Positions 20,871 through 30,709 of a DNA stretch of 31,397 nt are shown one piece after another. Each line of letters opens with the position of its first letter. Within the stretch, counting starts at the first letter, position 1. Below the pieces are notes generated by a model. The model saw only the letters and a list, made by a program, of their open reading frames with translations, was not told the origin of the DNA and ran no database searches. This stretch comes from Stramonita haemastoma. Its lineage: Eukaryota > Mollusca > Gastropoda > Neogastropoda > Muricidae. The stretch lies in contig CM060334.1 of the NCBI GenBank assembly GCA_030674155.1, positions 21,462,423-21,493,819 on the forward strand, read 5' to 3'. The position numbers were made by a program, and so were the translations under genes.

Positions 20871-21275
20871 TAATGTCGCGTTTCAAGCCGCATTAACAAA
20901 CATACGCATTCAAACGCCCCCCATTTCCGGAACGAAGTGGTTCTCTACCCCTTGGTTTCAAAACTTGCAGGCGGGGGGCGGGGAGAGGGAAAACTTTCCG
21001 CTGAACGCCCTCCTCCGCAGACTAATAACTGAACTCGCAGGAAGCGGCACGGGCGTCCCGTCTCAGCAACCGTCACAAGTGATGTATCTGGGGCTCTCCG
21101 TCTCTTCCACTCCGCTCTTCCTCTGACAATACCGCTGCTGCTGCTGCTGCCGCTGCTGCTCCGTAGTCCTCGCTGGAACCCGTCGGAAGCGAGGCAGCCT
21201 CCGACTAAACTAGCTTCGCTGGCCAGGACTCGGCCTCTCTCCCTGGCGCATTTAAAATACTTTTATCCAATTAGC
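20871..21275 (-). promoter_or_regulatory. CpG-rich segment, candidate promoter or first exon
   Basis: By my count about 22 CpG occur in 20980-21250, far above the flanks, together with unique sequence and a CTG/CCG triplet run (21130-21162). On the minus strand ATTGG (complement of 21267-21271) is followed directly by ATAAAAG and TTTTAAAT (complement of 21251-21266), a CCAAT/TATA-like pair with unusually tight spacing. The downstream minus-strand sequence would then be a 5' UTR with CAG repeats. No exon-intron structure was recognised, so direction and function are uncertain. A 101-codon + strand frame (20821-21126) overlaps it without recognisable domains. Confidence 0.35.
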
Positions 21276-21299
21276 TTCTTGACGGGGTAGACGATGGCT

Positions 21300-21410
21300 C
21301 TGTCCGTGTGGAGGGGTGGAGGGAGGTTTGGATGGGGGTGGGGGTGGGTATGAGGGATGGGGGTAATAGGATTGGGGGATGGGGGGGGGGGGGGGGGGGC
21401 AGAGAGAGTG

Positions 21411-21492
<82 letters not shown>
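21300..21492. repeat. G-rich tract with 19-G run and (CT)n
   Basis: Irregular G-rich sequence, a G run at 21381-21399, then a CT array at about 21415-21490. Confidence 0.9.
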
Positions 21493-21552
21493 TGTGGCAA
21501 TTCTCCTTTTTTTTTTCTTTTTTCTTTATTAACTATGTCTCTAATAGCAGAC

Positions 21553-21565
21553 AGTGTGTGTGTGT

Positions 21566-21635
<70 letters not shown>

Positions 21636-21722
21636 GTGTGTAAAAGAGTTGTTTATGACAATACACGTAGGACCATGCGTAAATGTACATGCATGTAGGA
21701 CCATACGTAAATGTACATGCAT
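21553..21722. repeat. (TG)n array and 28-bp tandem duplication
   Basis: TG array at about 21553-21636. A 28-bp unit starting GTAGGACCAT is then present twice in tandem (21667-21694 and 21695-21722) with one difference (GCG versus ACG). Confidence 0.9.
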
Positions 21723-21840
21723 GCAAGCGTTTATGCATCGTGTATGCAAGGTGTATTTTTGTTTCTTTGACCACATGTATTGCTTGACACATGCACGTGT
21801 CCGTATGCACGTGCGCCAACGCATTCATCCTGTCAATGTT

Positions 21841-21851
21841 CTCTCTCTCTC

Positions 21852-21925
<74 letters not shown>

Positions 21926-21977
21926 TCCTCTATGTCTGTCTCTGTCTCTCACTGTATATATATAGAGAGAGAGATAT

Positions 21978-22045
<68 letters not shown>
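21841..22045. repeat. (CT)n then (GATA)n arrays
   Basis: CT repeats to about 21935, then ATAGAGAG and a GATA array at about 21978-22045. Confidence 0.95.
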
Positions 22046-22047
<2 letters not shown>

Positions 22048-22131
22048 CCCATCCTACTTTTATTTGCATCCATTTTCTCCTATTCCTTGCCCCATCCCCT
22101 CCCCACCTCCAAAACACAACTGCATTGTCTG

Positions 22132-22134
<3 letters not shown>

Positions 22135-22215
<81 letters not shown>

Positions 22216-22441
22216 GAGAGGAGAGAGAGAGAGGAGGAGTGAGAGAGAGGAGATGAGAGAGGGAGAGAGAGTGAGAGAGAGGGGGAGTGAGAGAGAGAGG
22301 AGAGGGAGTGAGAGAGAGAGAGGGGGGAGTGAGAGAGAGAGAGAGGGAGGGAGTGAGAGAGAGAGAGAGGGGGGAGAGGAGAGAGAGAGAGGGAGGTGAG
22401 AGAGAGAGAGAAGGGGAGAGGGAGAGAGAGAGAGGAGAGAG

Positions 22442-22497
<56 letters not shown>

Positions 22498-22510
22498 TAG
22501 AGAGAGAGAA
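22135..22510. repeat. GA-rich array
   Basis: Long imperfect GA repeat with GGGAGTGAGA higher-order units in the middle. Followed to about 22790 by G-rich unique sequence in which I see no feature. Confidence 0.9.
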
Positions 22511-22788
22511 CATAGGAGGAAGTCAGAAAGAGGGAGAGAACCCAGGTGGAATCCGTTCATCAAGGCTGGACTGCAACATGGTGGAGAGGTATCAAGGCTG
22601 GAAGGGCGGTAGAGCTGGGGGGAGGGGGAGGGGGAAGCGGGGAGGGGGAAGAGAGACTGACTGTGTCTTGGGAGTCTGCAGTCTGACAACTTGGATAGGG
22701 ATGGTGGCTTGGGTCAAGAGAAAAAGGAAAACATTATACGATATTGAAGATGATGGTGTATAAAACTATACTGAGAGAAAGGTTACAT

Positions 22789-22952
22789 ATCTATCTATCT
22801 ATCTCTCTACCTGATTATCTGTCTATCTATCTATTTATCTGTCTGTCTGTCTATCTCTCTATCTATCTGTCTCTATATCTATGGATCTATCTGTATATCT
22901 CTCTGTTTGTCGCTGTCTCTTTCTTTCTACCTACCTTTCTACCCTCTATCTA

Positions 22953-22989
<37 letters not shown>

Positions 22990-23050
22990 ATCTATGGATT
23001 TATCTGTATATCTGTCTGTCTTTCTACCTATCTGTCTATCTATGTCTTTA
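22789..23050. repeat. TATC and TGTC mixed arrays
   Basis: Imperfect CTAT/CTGT repeats with two similar sub-blocks around TATATCTATGGATCTATCTG (about 22874) and TATATCTATGGATTTATCTG (about 22986), suggesting an internal duplication of about 110 bp. Confidence 0.9.
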
Positions 23051-23591
23051 TTTTTCCTCTGCTAAAGCTCGGACATTCACCTCTGGTGAGAATTTGCGAA
23101 AGCGATCGTTTGCCCACCATTAAGGAAGCCGCATTCCCACTTCAGGGGTGAAGTCTAAACACCACACCAAAGTTTTTTTTATTATTTTGTCATCCGTACT
23201 TACCGCTACGCTATAGCCTACTCTTTCCAAAGGTAGAACAGGGTTTAACGTCTGTGCAAGATGATCTGTGTGTGTTCGTACTCAGGACCTCAGTGTATAG
23301 TCTCATCTGAAGGACTTTCGGTTTTGTGGAGTCTGTACTGACTCCAGGGGATGAATTCCTTTGAATGGATGGGTATCTACGAAGTGGATGGAACCACACA
23401 TAAATACACGCACACACTCCAGTCAGGGTGGGCAAAAGGCATAGGTCTACTAGTCTTTACTTAACTGTGTCTCCAATAGTGCTATCATTAAGGTATTTCA
23501 TCTTCGATGATTTTGTTTTCTATTCTACTGTGTCAAACCATTTTCATTATGATGAGGAGGCCTTGACTAGTTACCTGCGCTTGTTTTCTCC

Positions 23592-23594
<3 letters not shown>
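23051..23594. other. Unique sequence, nothing recognised
   Basis: Non-repetitive sequence. CGCTACGCTATAGCC near 23203 is vaguely tRNA-like on the minus strand but not convincing. Confidence 0.4.
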
Positions 23595-23677
<83 letters not shown>

Positions 23678-23700
23678 AGAGAAGAAGACAGACAGACAGA
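23595..23700. repeat. GA array with short GACA end
   Basis: GA repeats then GACA units, followed by a G run and alternating TGCG/CATG sequence (to about 23750). Confidence 0.95.
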
Positions 23701-23750
23701 GTGTGTGGGGGGGGGGGTGCGCGTGCATGCATGCGTGCATGTGCGCGCGC

Positions 23751-24345
23751 GTATCCACGTGTGTATTAGTGAAAAGAAGATCAAGTGCAGCTGTTTCCAG
23801 GTGTGGCTGAAAGATAAGCACAGATTTTTTTTTTTAAAGGAAAAAGCAAAGGAAACGAAAAGAAAAGAAAAGACAAAAAAGAGAAAGGAATTCCGTTTAT
23901 TTCTGATTGTGACAAGACGACAAAAGTGAAGGAGGAAAAGGGAAACACATAAGACAAGAAAACACACACACAAAAGCAAACCTTTTTCTTCGATGAAAAG
24001 GAAGAAAGAAGGAAGGAAAGTAGACAGATAGAAAGAAACCAACACACAAAACAAAAGCAGAGAGAAAAAAAAAATTAATAGGACAAGCATTGCAAGGAAC
24101 CAATTTGTCGAATGTCTTTTCAAATGTTGAAGAAAAGAAAAACAATTTGAAAAAGGAGACACATACAGATCAAAAGAGAAAGGAGAGTGGGAGGTTGGGG
24201 GGAGGAAGAGAGAGAGGGGGGGAAGGGGGGGGGGGGGTTGGAGAGGGAGAGAGATAGAGAGGGGGGTGGGGGGGGGCAGAAAAAAGAAAAAGATATAGAA
24301 AGGTAAGGAAAATGGCTTAAGATACGAAGACACTACACTAGGCCT
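23751..24345. other. Purine-rich sequence on the + strand
   Basis: Long A/G-biased sequence without clear periodicity (AAAAGAAAAG, GAGAGG and G runs). The long minus-strand open frame across it (Phe/Leu/Ser-rich) follows from the composition, not from a gene. Confidence 0.5.
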
Positions 24346-24419
24346 ATATGATAATAAGTTTATAGGTCTTCTCAAGTTAATGGTCTTATAACGTTGTATT
24401 CTATATTGGTAAGTGTGTG

Positions 24420-24420
<1 letters not shown>
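24346..24420. repeat. Flank repeat unit, left copy
   Basis: AATAAGTTTATAGGTCTTC, GTTAATGGTCTTATAACG and TTGTATTCTATATTGG align with 26454-26514 (AATAAGTTTCTTTGTC, GTCAACGGTCCTAACAAC, TTGTACTCCTACATTTG). Both are followed by TG-rich sequence. This is an older duplication into which the retrotransposon later inserted. Confidence 0.6.
24408..24420. repeat. Target-site duplication, left (3'-tail side)
   Basis: GGTAAGTGTGTGT lies directly against the (CAAT)n tail and is identical to 26319-26331 at the other end of the element. Confidence 0.85.
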
Positions 24421-24466
<46 letters not shown>

Positions 24467-24467
24467 G

Positions 24468-24473
24468 TTTTAT
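24468..24473 (-). terminator. Retrotransposon poly(A) signal AATAAA
   Basis: Minus-strand TGAATAAA, preceded by a GGCCT word (about 24485-24489) and immediately followed by the ATTG-repeat tail. The same GGCCT...TGAATAAA arrangement ends the element at 29679-30535. Confidence 0.7.
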
Positions 24474-24590
24474 TCAGTTTTTGCAGGCCATAAGACCCAT
24501 ATGAACACAAAATATGAAAAGCAACCGTGAAGCAGTCGAGGTGATAAAATATAATGGGTACACAGTCTTTTGTTGCAGGCATCGAAAGAC

Positions 24591-26318
24591 CTACATGTTT
24601 CTGATCTTTAGGCATTCAATTACATAAACTGCCAAGTTCACAATCAGTTTGTCAGAAGGATTTGAGCACAACATCTGGACCTTAAAGCCTGATGGAAATC
24701 TGTGATAATAAAGGGGGATATAACGCTTACGCAAAGTTGCATATTTTGGGCAAACAAGCAAAAAATGACATAAATCTTCAATGGCAGATCCATCACACTG
24801 AACACAATATGGACTTACAGGTGTTTTCTTATAACGTGAAATTCCTTTCAGTGGCAGTGTGTTACTTCTTAACAAGCAAAGTACACGGCGGTGTTCAGAA
24901 GAAACCAGAAGTCCTACATAATTTGCTCTACATATCTCAGGATGGTAACTCAAGTAATCTGGATCAGACATCAAAGAGTCATGCCAGATCTGGCGATATG
25001 TGTCCACAAGTCTGGTTTTGAAAGTTCTGATAAACAAAGAAATGTCTCCAACATTTTGCATTTCCCAAACATATCCAAAACCATTTGAACATAACATGGA
25101 TCTTACATGAGTTACCCAGTTTCTTCTACCCATCTGGTCATGTTTAAGCAACATGAAGTAACATTGCTTGGGATATCTGTTCTCTGGCATGGCAAGAAGT
25201 CTGATCCAGTATTTAATCATTTGTGTAAAAGTATCAATGTATATTGGGTATCTACCACATTCACCCAAAGCAATGCTATTCTTTACATCTCTACCAACAC
25301 CTAAAATCATTTTACAAATTTTGATATGTACTTTTTCAATGTTGTCAAATCTACTATATCCCCAAATCTCGGAACCATACAACAGAATTGGTTTAACTTT
25401 GGTGTAAAAAATTCTGAACACAGTAGTGACAGGCAGGTTTTTAAGTCTGAAATACAATCTTTTAATCCCTGCAACTGCTCTGAGAGCTTTGCCAGATAAG
25501 TTATCTCTACAACGTGCCCAATTCAAAGTAGAACCAAACACGATTCCTAGATAACTGTAACAGGGTTCTGTCATGATTTGCATGCCGGCATAGTACCATT
25601 TTTCACAGTTTTTCAAAAATCCACCATTTTTGAAAACCATCACTTTTGTTTTTTCCATGTTAACTTTTAGACCCCATTTGCAACAGTACCTTTCAAGACA
25701 ATTAATTTTCTTTTGTAGATCACCAACAGAATCTGACACCAAAGCAATGTCATCAGCATACATTAGAAGAAATACGCTAAGCTGGCTGTTCAATAAATCT
25801 ATGCCATGGGCACCACATAAATTCATTTGATCTTCTAGTTCAGAAAGAAATATTGAGAACAACAAAGGGCTTAGAATACATCCTTGTTTCACTCCAGATA
25901 AACAATCAAAGTACTCTGTGATTTTGCTACCCACTTTAACAGCTGCTTTCACCCTTTCATACATACTTTGTAGTGTCAAAAACATTTTTCCATGAATACC
26001 TTTATGCAATAACAAATACAGCAACTTTCCTCTATCTACACAATCAAATGCTTTGGAGAAGTCGACAAAAAGAGTATAGAATCGACCTCCTTGTTTTGTG
26101 AGATATTTCTGAACAAGACTCTGGAGAGTATAGATATTATCGATTGTGCTGTAGCCCTTTCGGAAGCCAGCTTGTGCCTCTGGGATGACATCATGATCCT
26201 CACAAAACTGGCACAGTCTTTCGTTTATAACCATACTGTACAGTTTACTGACAATGTTTAAGAGGGATATTCCTCTGTAATTATCAACATTTTGGGCATT
26301 GCCTTTCTTATGCAGAGG
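24591..26318 (-). CDS. Non-LTR retrotransposon reverse transcriptase, N-terminally truncated
   Basis: About 575 codons of retrotransposon-derived sequence end in TAG. Residue numbers here count from the upstream Met at 26420, which lies in flanking microsatellite. Reverse-transcriptase motifs appear in order: NYRGISLLN (47-55), QAGFRKGYSTID (83-94), motif A FVDFSKAFD (118-126, catalytic Asp120), motif B GVKQGCILSPLLF (176-188), motif C YADD (221-224), motif D GLKVNMEKTKVMVF, and SYLGIVFG. A C-terminal domain follows with LLYGSEIWG and a zinc-knuckle-like C-x2-C-x9-H-x4-C (539-557) before CPKYATLRKRYIP. Such enzymes copy element RNA at a nicked chromosomal target. The endonuclease is missing, so this copy is not autonomous. 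The clade (Jockey/CR1/I-like groups have similar tails) cannot be fixed from this fragment alone. Confidence 0.92.
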   Translation of the reverse strand, partial: PLHKKGNAQNVDNYRGISLLNIVSKLYSMVINERLCQFCEDHDVIPEAQAGFRKGYSTIDNIYTLQSLVQKYLTKQGGRFYTLFVDFSKAFDCVDRGKLLYLLLHKGIHGKMFLTLQSMYERVKAAVKVGSKITEYFDCLSGVKQGCILSPLLFSIFLSELEDQMNLCGAHGIDLLNSQLSVFLLMYADDIALVSDSVGDLQKKINCLERYCCKWGLKVNMEKTKVMVFKNGGFLKNCEKWYYAGMQIMTEPCYSYLGIVFGSTLNWARCRDNLSGKALRAVAGIKRLYFRLKNLPVTTVFRIFYTKVKPILLYGSEIWGYSRFDNIEKVHIKICKMILGVGRDVKNSIALGECGRYPIYIDTFTQMIKYWIRLLAMPENRYPKQCYFMLLKHDQMGRRNWVTHVRSMLCSNGFGYVWEMQNVGDISLFIRTFKTRLVDTYRQIWHDSLMSDPDYLSYHPEICRANYVGLLVSSEHRRVLCLLRSNTLPLKGISRYKKTPVSPYCVQCDGSAIEDLCHFLLVCPKYATLRKRYIPLYYHRFPSGFKVQMLCSNPSDKLIVNLAVYVIECLKIRNM

Positions 26319-26331
26319 GTAAGTGTGTGTG
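26319..26331. repeat. Target-site duplication, right (5'-truncation side)
   Basis: GGTAAGTGTGTGT directly follows the point where retrotransposon homology stops, matching 24408-24420. Confidence 0.85.
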
Positions 26332-26650
26332 TATGTGTGTGTATGTGTGTGTGCGCGCGTGTGTGGGGGGAGGGGGTGAGAGAGAGAGGGGGGGGGGGGT
26401 GCATGCGTGCGTGCGTGCACGTGTGTGTGCGTGCGTGTGTGTATGCGTGCGTAAATAATAAGTTTCTTTGTCTTTTTCGAGTCAACGGTCCTAACAACAT
26501 TGTACTCCTACATTTGTGTGTGCGTGTATGTGCGCGCGTGCATGAGTGCGTGCATGCGTGCGTGTGCGCATGCATGTGTGTATGTGTGTGTGGGGGGGGA
26601 TATTTTTATTTGAAGTTATCTTGGAATGGTTAAAGCAATATGAAACATAG
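26332..26650. repeat. TG-rich arrays with a right copy of the flank repeat
   Basis: TGTATG/TG repeats and G runs (to about 26452), then the right copy of the flank repeat (26454-26514), then TGCG/CATG-rich alternating sequence to about 26600. A third, more diverged version may start near 26660 (GTCTTTCCGAGGTTATG). Confidence 0.6.
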
Positions 26651-26654
26651 TTTT

Positions 26655-27395
26655 TTTTGTGTCTTTCCGAGGTTATGATTCTCATGAATATGCCTGTCAG
26701 TATTGTAATTGCCCTTCATGGAATGATTAAAGTACTTTTGACTTGACAAGAGTAGATAGAGATAATTCATGAGACACCTGTTTTCTTCTCTTTTTTAACA
26801 TGCGTGATTTCAGGGGCATCAAAAAGATGTTTTCTTCCTCACAATACTTATTTTGTCTCATCTTCCATCATACTGAAACGTAATTTGTGTGTTCGTGGAA
26901 AGTCACAAATTATGTGCGGACTAACACTGGCTAAACAACTTATTTTGGTAAACACGTATGTCAAATGTTTAACCCCCACCCCCACCCCCCCTTTGGGTCA
27001 TGTGAGGTGTAACGTCGCTGGTATTACATGGGGAAATGTATATGGTTTTTTTTTCTTTCCCAAATTAAACCAACAGTTTACATAACACATGAACTCTACA
27101 TTTTTTGCCTGTGCATGTGAAGGGGTCACCTTTTGCCATAAACAGAAAAAAATGGGAGACTTGATGGTGACGTCACACTTAACCTGACTGCTGGATGGTA
27201 AAAGCGTTCAACCCACCCACCCACCTATCTACCTGTCACATATCTACCCACTTACTTATAAGGTAGCTATTTTGATAGACAGGAAAAGATGTGGTTTGGG
27301 GCGTCCAAAAAAGTTCATATTATTGATTCACTTATAATGCCGGGTTCACAACCTTAAGAATGGTAGAGTCTATAGAGTTTTTGTGTGCTGTCGTG
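26655..27395. other. Unique sequence with a perfect CRE
   Basis: No exon was recognised. GAATGATTAAAGTACTTTTG near 26717 may be the 3' end of an old repeat. The palindrome TGACGTCA (27168-27175) is a perfect cAMP-response element. CCCA and CTAC short repeats lie at 27210-27255. Confidence 0.4.
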
Positions 27396-27416
27396 TGTGT
27401 GTGTGTGCGTGCGTGC

Positions 27417-27498
<82 letters not shown>

Positions 27499-27508
27499 TG
27501 TGTGTGTG
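27396..27508. repeat. (TG)n array
   Basis: Nearly pure TG repeat with flanking GTGCGTGCG, ending in GCGCGCGC. Confidence 0.95.
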
Positions 27509-27764
27509 TGTTGCGCGCGCCAGAAAAAAGAGAACAGAGCATCCTTTATTGACACAGAAACCCACGATGCCTATAGACACAAATGAACAAGTTTGGAAAG
27601 GAAAAAGTCACTCGATATGCATGCAGTCAAAACCATACCTGCTAAAAGTCCATGTAACTCAACAAGTTGTATTTAATCACTATAGGAGTGAATGATTAAT
27701 ATACGCTGGTTGGATTGGTCTTGATAAGCAATTATGTTTGCCCCGCGTTAAGTAAAGGTGTGTT

Positions 27765-27814
27765 TGCGCGTATGTGTGTGCGCACGCGCGCGCACGTGTG
27801 TGTGGGTGTGTGTG

Positions 27815-27856
<42 letters not shown>

Positions 27857-27962
27857 CGTGTGTGTGTGTGTATGTGTGTATGTGTGTGTGTTTTTGTGCG
27901 CATGCACGCGTTTGTGTGTGTGTAAGTGTGTGTGTACGTAAGTGTGTGTGTGTGTACACGCG
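27765..27962. repeat. TG-rich alternating array with CG tracts
   Basis: TG repeats interspersed with GCGCACGCGCGCGCACG and similar, alternating purine-pyrimidine throughout. Confidence 0.9.
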
Positions 27963-28375
27963 CGCCTATAATTATGTGTGTGTTTACATACTTACACATG
28001 TGTTTTGTCTACACCTTTCAAAAGCACAGTCCTAGTTTTTACCCGATTTTTTCTGTTTCATGCATGCATTCCCACACGTCTCTGATTCTTTCCCCTGATT
28101 AATTAGTGGTCGTATAGTACCACAGTCTTGCTCAGATTTCTTAATGAGAACAATAAATCCAAAAGCAGGGGCAAGTCTCGACCCTTGATAAGGATTGAAA
28201 TGATTAGATGTTGAAAACTAATATCGTGGGCGTTGGATGCAGGGGGGGGGAGAGAAACTGACTGAGTGGGACAGACACAAAGGAAGAAGAAGAGGAGGAG
28301 GAAGAGGAGGTCGTCGACGATCGTGATTAAAGACAACAGATCAATTTTGATGATGTCAGTGGGTGGAATGGGGGA
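27963..28375. other. Unique sequence, nothing firm
   Basis: AAGTCTCGACCC near 28170 is B-box-like on the minus strand, but no A box at proper spacing convinced me. A G run lies at 28243-28251 and GAAGAG-type purine repeats at 28280-28310. Confidence 0.4.
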
Positions 28376-28490
<115 letters not shown>

Positions 28491-28734
28491 GGAGACGGAC
28501 AGCCAGACAGAGATGTATTTACTGACAGACTGCAACAGAAAGATCAAGGTCAAAATTCAGAGCGAACAGTCACTGAAAGGCAAACAGATAACCAGCAAAG
28601 AAAGAAGGGAGAAAAAAACATTCACTGCTGATCTACCTCCAACAAAACTCAAACCGCTACCACTGATTTTTTTCCTTCTTCTTTTGGTCCTTTAATAATA
28701 GCAACAACAGTAATGATCTGCCAGTGAACGTTTT

Positions 28735-29062
28735 CACGGCTTCTCGATTTTGACACACGACAGTGGAGTAATGTACATCATTACAATTGTTTGATGGTAA
28801 CCGCCATTGTGGGAGCAGGGAGGTTAATCTCGATCACTGAAATGCGCGGGAGCAGACAGCCCTGCTAATTGAATAAGTGCTGGCGCACAAAAAACGCCAA
28901 AAGATTTGCAACCAGAGAGCGTCCCTCGCTTCAAAAAGAAGGCTAATTTCAAAGCACACAAAAAAAAAATTCTAGCGTTCAGATCAGCTTTTCAGTTCAG
29001 AAACTGTGATGACTATCTTACCTGGGTGGGGTTTTTTTCTTCTTTCTGGTAAGATCGATAGA
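28735..29062 (-). repeat. Dispersed repeat family B, copy 5 (minus strand)
   Basis: On the minus strand: TGTCTATCGATC, CCAGGTAAGATAGTCATCAC, CTGAAAAGCTGATCTGAACG, TGCGCCAGCACTTATTCAAT, GAGATTAACCTCCCTGCTC, CCCACAATGGCGGTTACC (+ strand CCGCCAT at 28801-28807) and ATTACTCCACTGTCG. It matches copy 4 best. The 3' part (the GGCTGGCTGACTG region and beyond) is missing, and no pyrimidine array adjoins. Confidence 0.85.
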
Positions 29063-29600
29063 CATTGGGATGTGATGTGTTCTCTCTGGCGGTGTATCCA
29101 AGCTCTTTTGTTAAACGGCATTGCCTGCAGAACCAGCGTGAAGGGAAAGTGAAGCATATGCATAGTTGTGGACGGTTTGAAGCTGGTCCCTGCGGTCTCT
29201 AAGGGCCAAAGCGCATCTCTTCCAATTATCGTGCAATTTGTGTACCTGAAAATTGCATTTTGGGCGTTGCTTTTTTTGTTTGTTTGTTTATTTGTTTGCA
29301 GACTGTGAATCAAGGTTCTCTTTTGATGTGTGGTTAATCTACATGTAATTTTCCCCCTTTGATTCGTTTTTTTTTTTAAGTTTTTTTTTCTTTCGTTATG
29401 ATTGATTGGTTGATTGAATGATTGAGTTAACGTTATGGTTTGACGTGGATGGGATCCGTTTGTTTTCATCTGCAGGTCATTAATCATGAATCAGATTATT
29501 GAATGAAGATGAATTTATTCATTATTAAACAAATATAAAAAATATTGAACATATGACAAAACTGCCAAAAAGATTAAAACTCTGACACTGAATTCCAGCG
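29063..29600. other. Unique sequence with an unsupported minus-strand frame
   Basis: A 167-codon open frame on the minus strand (28984-29487) is the longest non-repeat, non-retrotransposon frame in the window, but it overlaps family B copy 5 and shows no recognisable domain. Short ATTG and GTTT repeats lie near 29280-29430. Confidence 0.35.
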
Positions 29601-29602
29601 GG

Positions 29603-29604
<2 letters not shown>

Positions 29605-29648
<44 letters not shown>

Positions 29649-29678
29649 CTCTCTCTCTCTCTCTCCTTCCTCTCTCTC
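29605..29678. repeat. (CT)n array, left of retrotransposon fragment
   Basis: Imperfect CT repeat ending where retrotransposon homology begins. A second CT array resumes at the 3' end of the fragment (30536). Confidence 0.95.
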
Positions 29679-30428
29679 TTTTGCATTGAAAAAATTTCTG
29701 GGGGTCGAAATGAGAACCCCAAATGATTTTATTTACGGTGAAACAAATAGGCACCCTATCTATATTAATTCTGTTGTACGCTGTATTCGTCATTGGTTAA
29801 AGTTAGTAATGGAAGATATTAGATTACCAAAAAAAAGCTTATAAAATGTTACACGATCTAGATGGAAGAGGGAAAAGAAAACTGGGTATCAAACATTCGC
29901 TGTAGATTGTATGAAAATGGCTTTGGGTGTGTATGGAAAAATGGAGGGGTTCAAAACGGTAAAGAGTTTTTATATCAGTTTAAAGAAAGATTGATTTTAA
30001 GCAGATGGCAAGAATGGGATTTCCATATTGAAAACAGTGAGAGATTTAGTATATACAGAACTTTTTGTGGTGTTCATGACAGGAAAACACATCTCAAAAC
30101 AGAGCTAGACAAACATTTGAAATTTCTTATGACCAGGTTTAGATGTGGCATTTCGGAAATTATTACACACCAAAACTGCTATAAACTACATTCTGATTTG
30201 AATTTGATTTGTTCTTTCTGCAAAATCGGAATTGAAGACGAAGTGCATTTTATGTTGTGCTGTCCGATTTTTAGTAAACTAAGAACACGATATATACCAT
30301 TGAAATTTTATAAATACCCTAGCCAATTTCGTCTGAGTTTGCTTTTGGCATCTACGAATGAAAGTATTATCCGGAATGTATCACTTTTCTTATACAAAGC
30401 GTTCAAATTACGATCAGTTCTGACATAG
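29679..30428 (+). pseudogene. Reverse-transcriptase C-terminal fragment, frameshifted
   Basis: The first segment (29679-29844) reads FALKKFLGVEMRTPNDFIYG and NRHPIYINSVVRCIRHWLKL, aligning with the ILGVGRD and YPIYIDTFTQMIKYWIRLL region of the other element. The second (from about 29862) reads ENWVSNIRCRLYENGFGCVW and so on, with C-x2-C-x8-H-x4-C and CPIFSKLRTRYIP, ending in TAG at 30426-30428. Comparison shows two one-base frame changes, at the A run near 29829-29836 and at the AAAA near 29873-29876. Identity to the 24.6-26.3 kb element looks like roughly one third over the C-terminal part, so it is a separate family of the same clade. Confidence 0.85.
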
Positions 30429-30533
30429 TCAAGTTTGTTAATGTGTGTGTGTGTTTAGTGATTTCACTTTTACTGCATGTGTACTGTACCCCCTTCATTA
30501 GGGCCAACGGCCTTTACATGAATAAACCATCCG

Positions 30534-30535
<2 letters not shown>
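29679..30535 (+). mobile_element. Second 5'-truncated non-LTR fragment inside a CT array
   Basis: Only the C-terminal part of the reverse-transcriptase polyprotein and a 3' UTR remain. The 3' end has GGCCTTTACATGAATAAACC (AATAAA at 30521-30526), then CATCCGAA, then a CT array. With CT repeats on both sides, the pre-insertion target was probably a CT microsatellite, but no exact duplication can be read within a simple repeat. Confidence 0.8.
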
Positions 30536-30580
<45 letters not shown>

Positions 30581-30582
30581 CT
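30536..30582. repeat. (CT)n array, right of retrotransposon fragment
   Basis: CT repeat immediately after the element's 3' end. Confidence 0.95.
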
Positions 30583-30709
30583 GGTCTTTCCAAAGGGCTG
30601 GCTACCGGATCACTGACCATACTAATTGGTGGGGAGCACTGAAAATCTCTGTCCAACAAAATGATTCTCTGCGAGTACTTCTTCCATTACTTGTGAAGCA
30701 GCACAAGTC

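Larger units (their letters stand above)
24421..26318 (-). mobile_element. 5'-truncated non-LTR retrotransposon
   Basis: On the minus strand the insertion begins inside the reverse-transcriptase region at 26318, continues through the stop at 24591 and a short 3' UTR, and ends in AATAAA followed by an (ATTG)n tail (24421-24466). Perfect 13-bp duplications flank it. The 5' part (leader, any ORF1, endonuclease) is absent, as expected from incomplete target-primed reverse transcription. The remaining frame is uninterrupted, so the insertion is probably young. The target was a TG-rich microsatellite. Confidence 0.9.

Noticed and set aside
23533..24423. 296-codon minus-strand Phe/Leu/Ser-rich frame resembling a membrane protein
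   Set aside because: The opposite strand is purine-rich repeat and low-complexity sequence, so hydrophobic codons on the minus strand follow from composition.
26319..26420. N-terminal His/Thr/Pro-rich extension of the reverse transcriptase
   Set aside because: It starts inside the target-site duplication and continues in TG-rich flank, so it is not part of the element's protein.
27168..27175. Perfect CRE TGACGTCA as a regulatory element finding
   Set aside because: A single 8-bp palindrome in unique sequence without other promoter features is expected by chance.
28160..28240. tRNA-like head on the minus strand
   Set aside because: Only a partial B-box match (GGGTCGAGACTT), with no A box at suitable spacing.
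28984..29487. 167-codon minus-strand frame as a gene
   Set aside because: Overlaps family B copy 5, has no recognised domain, and has AT-rich low-complexity Lys/Asn/Thr stretches.
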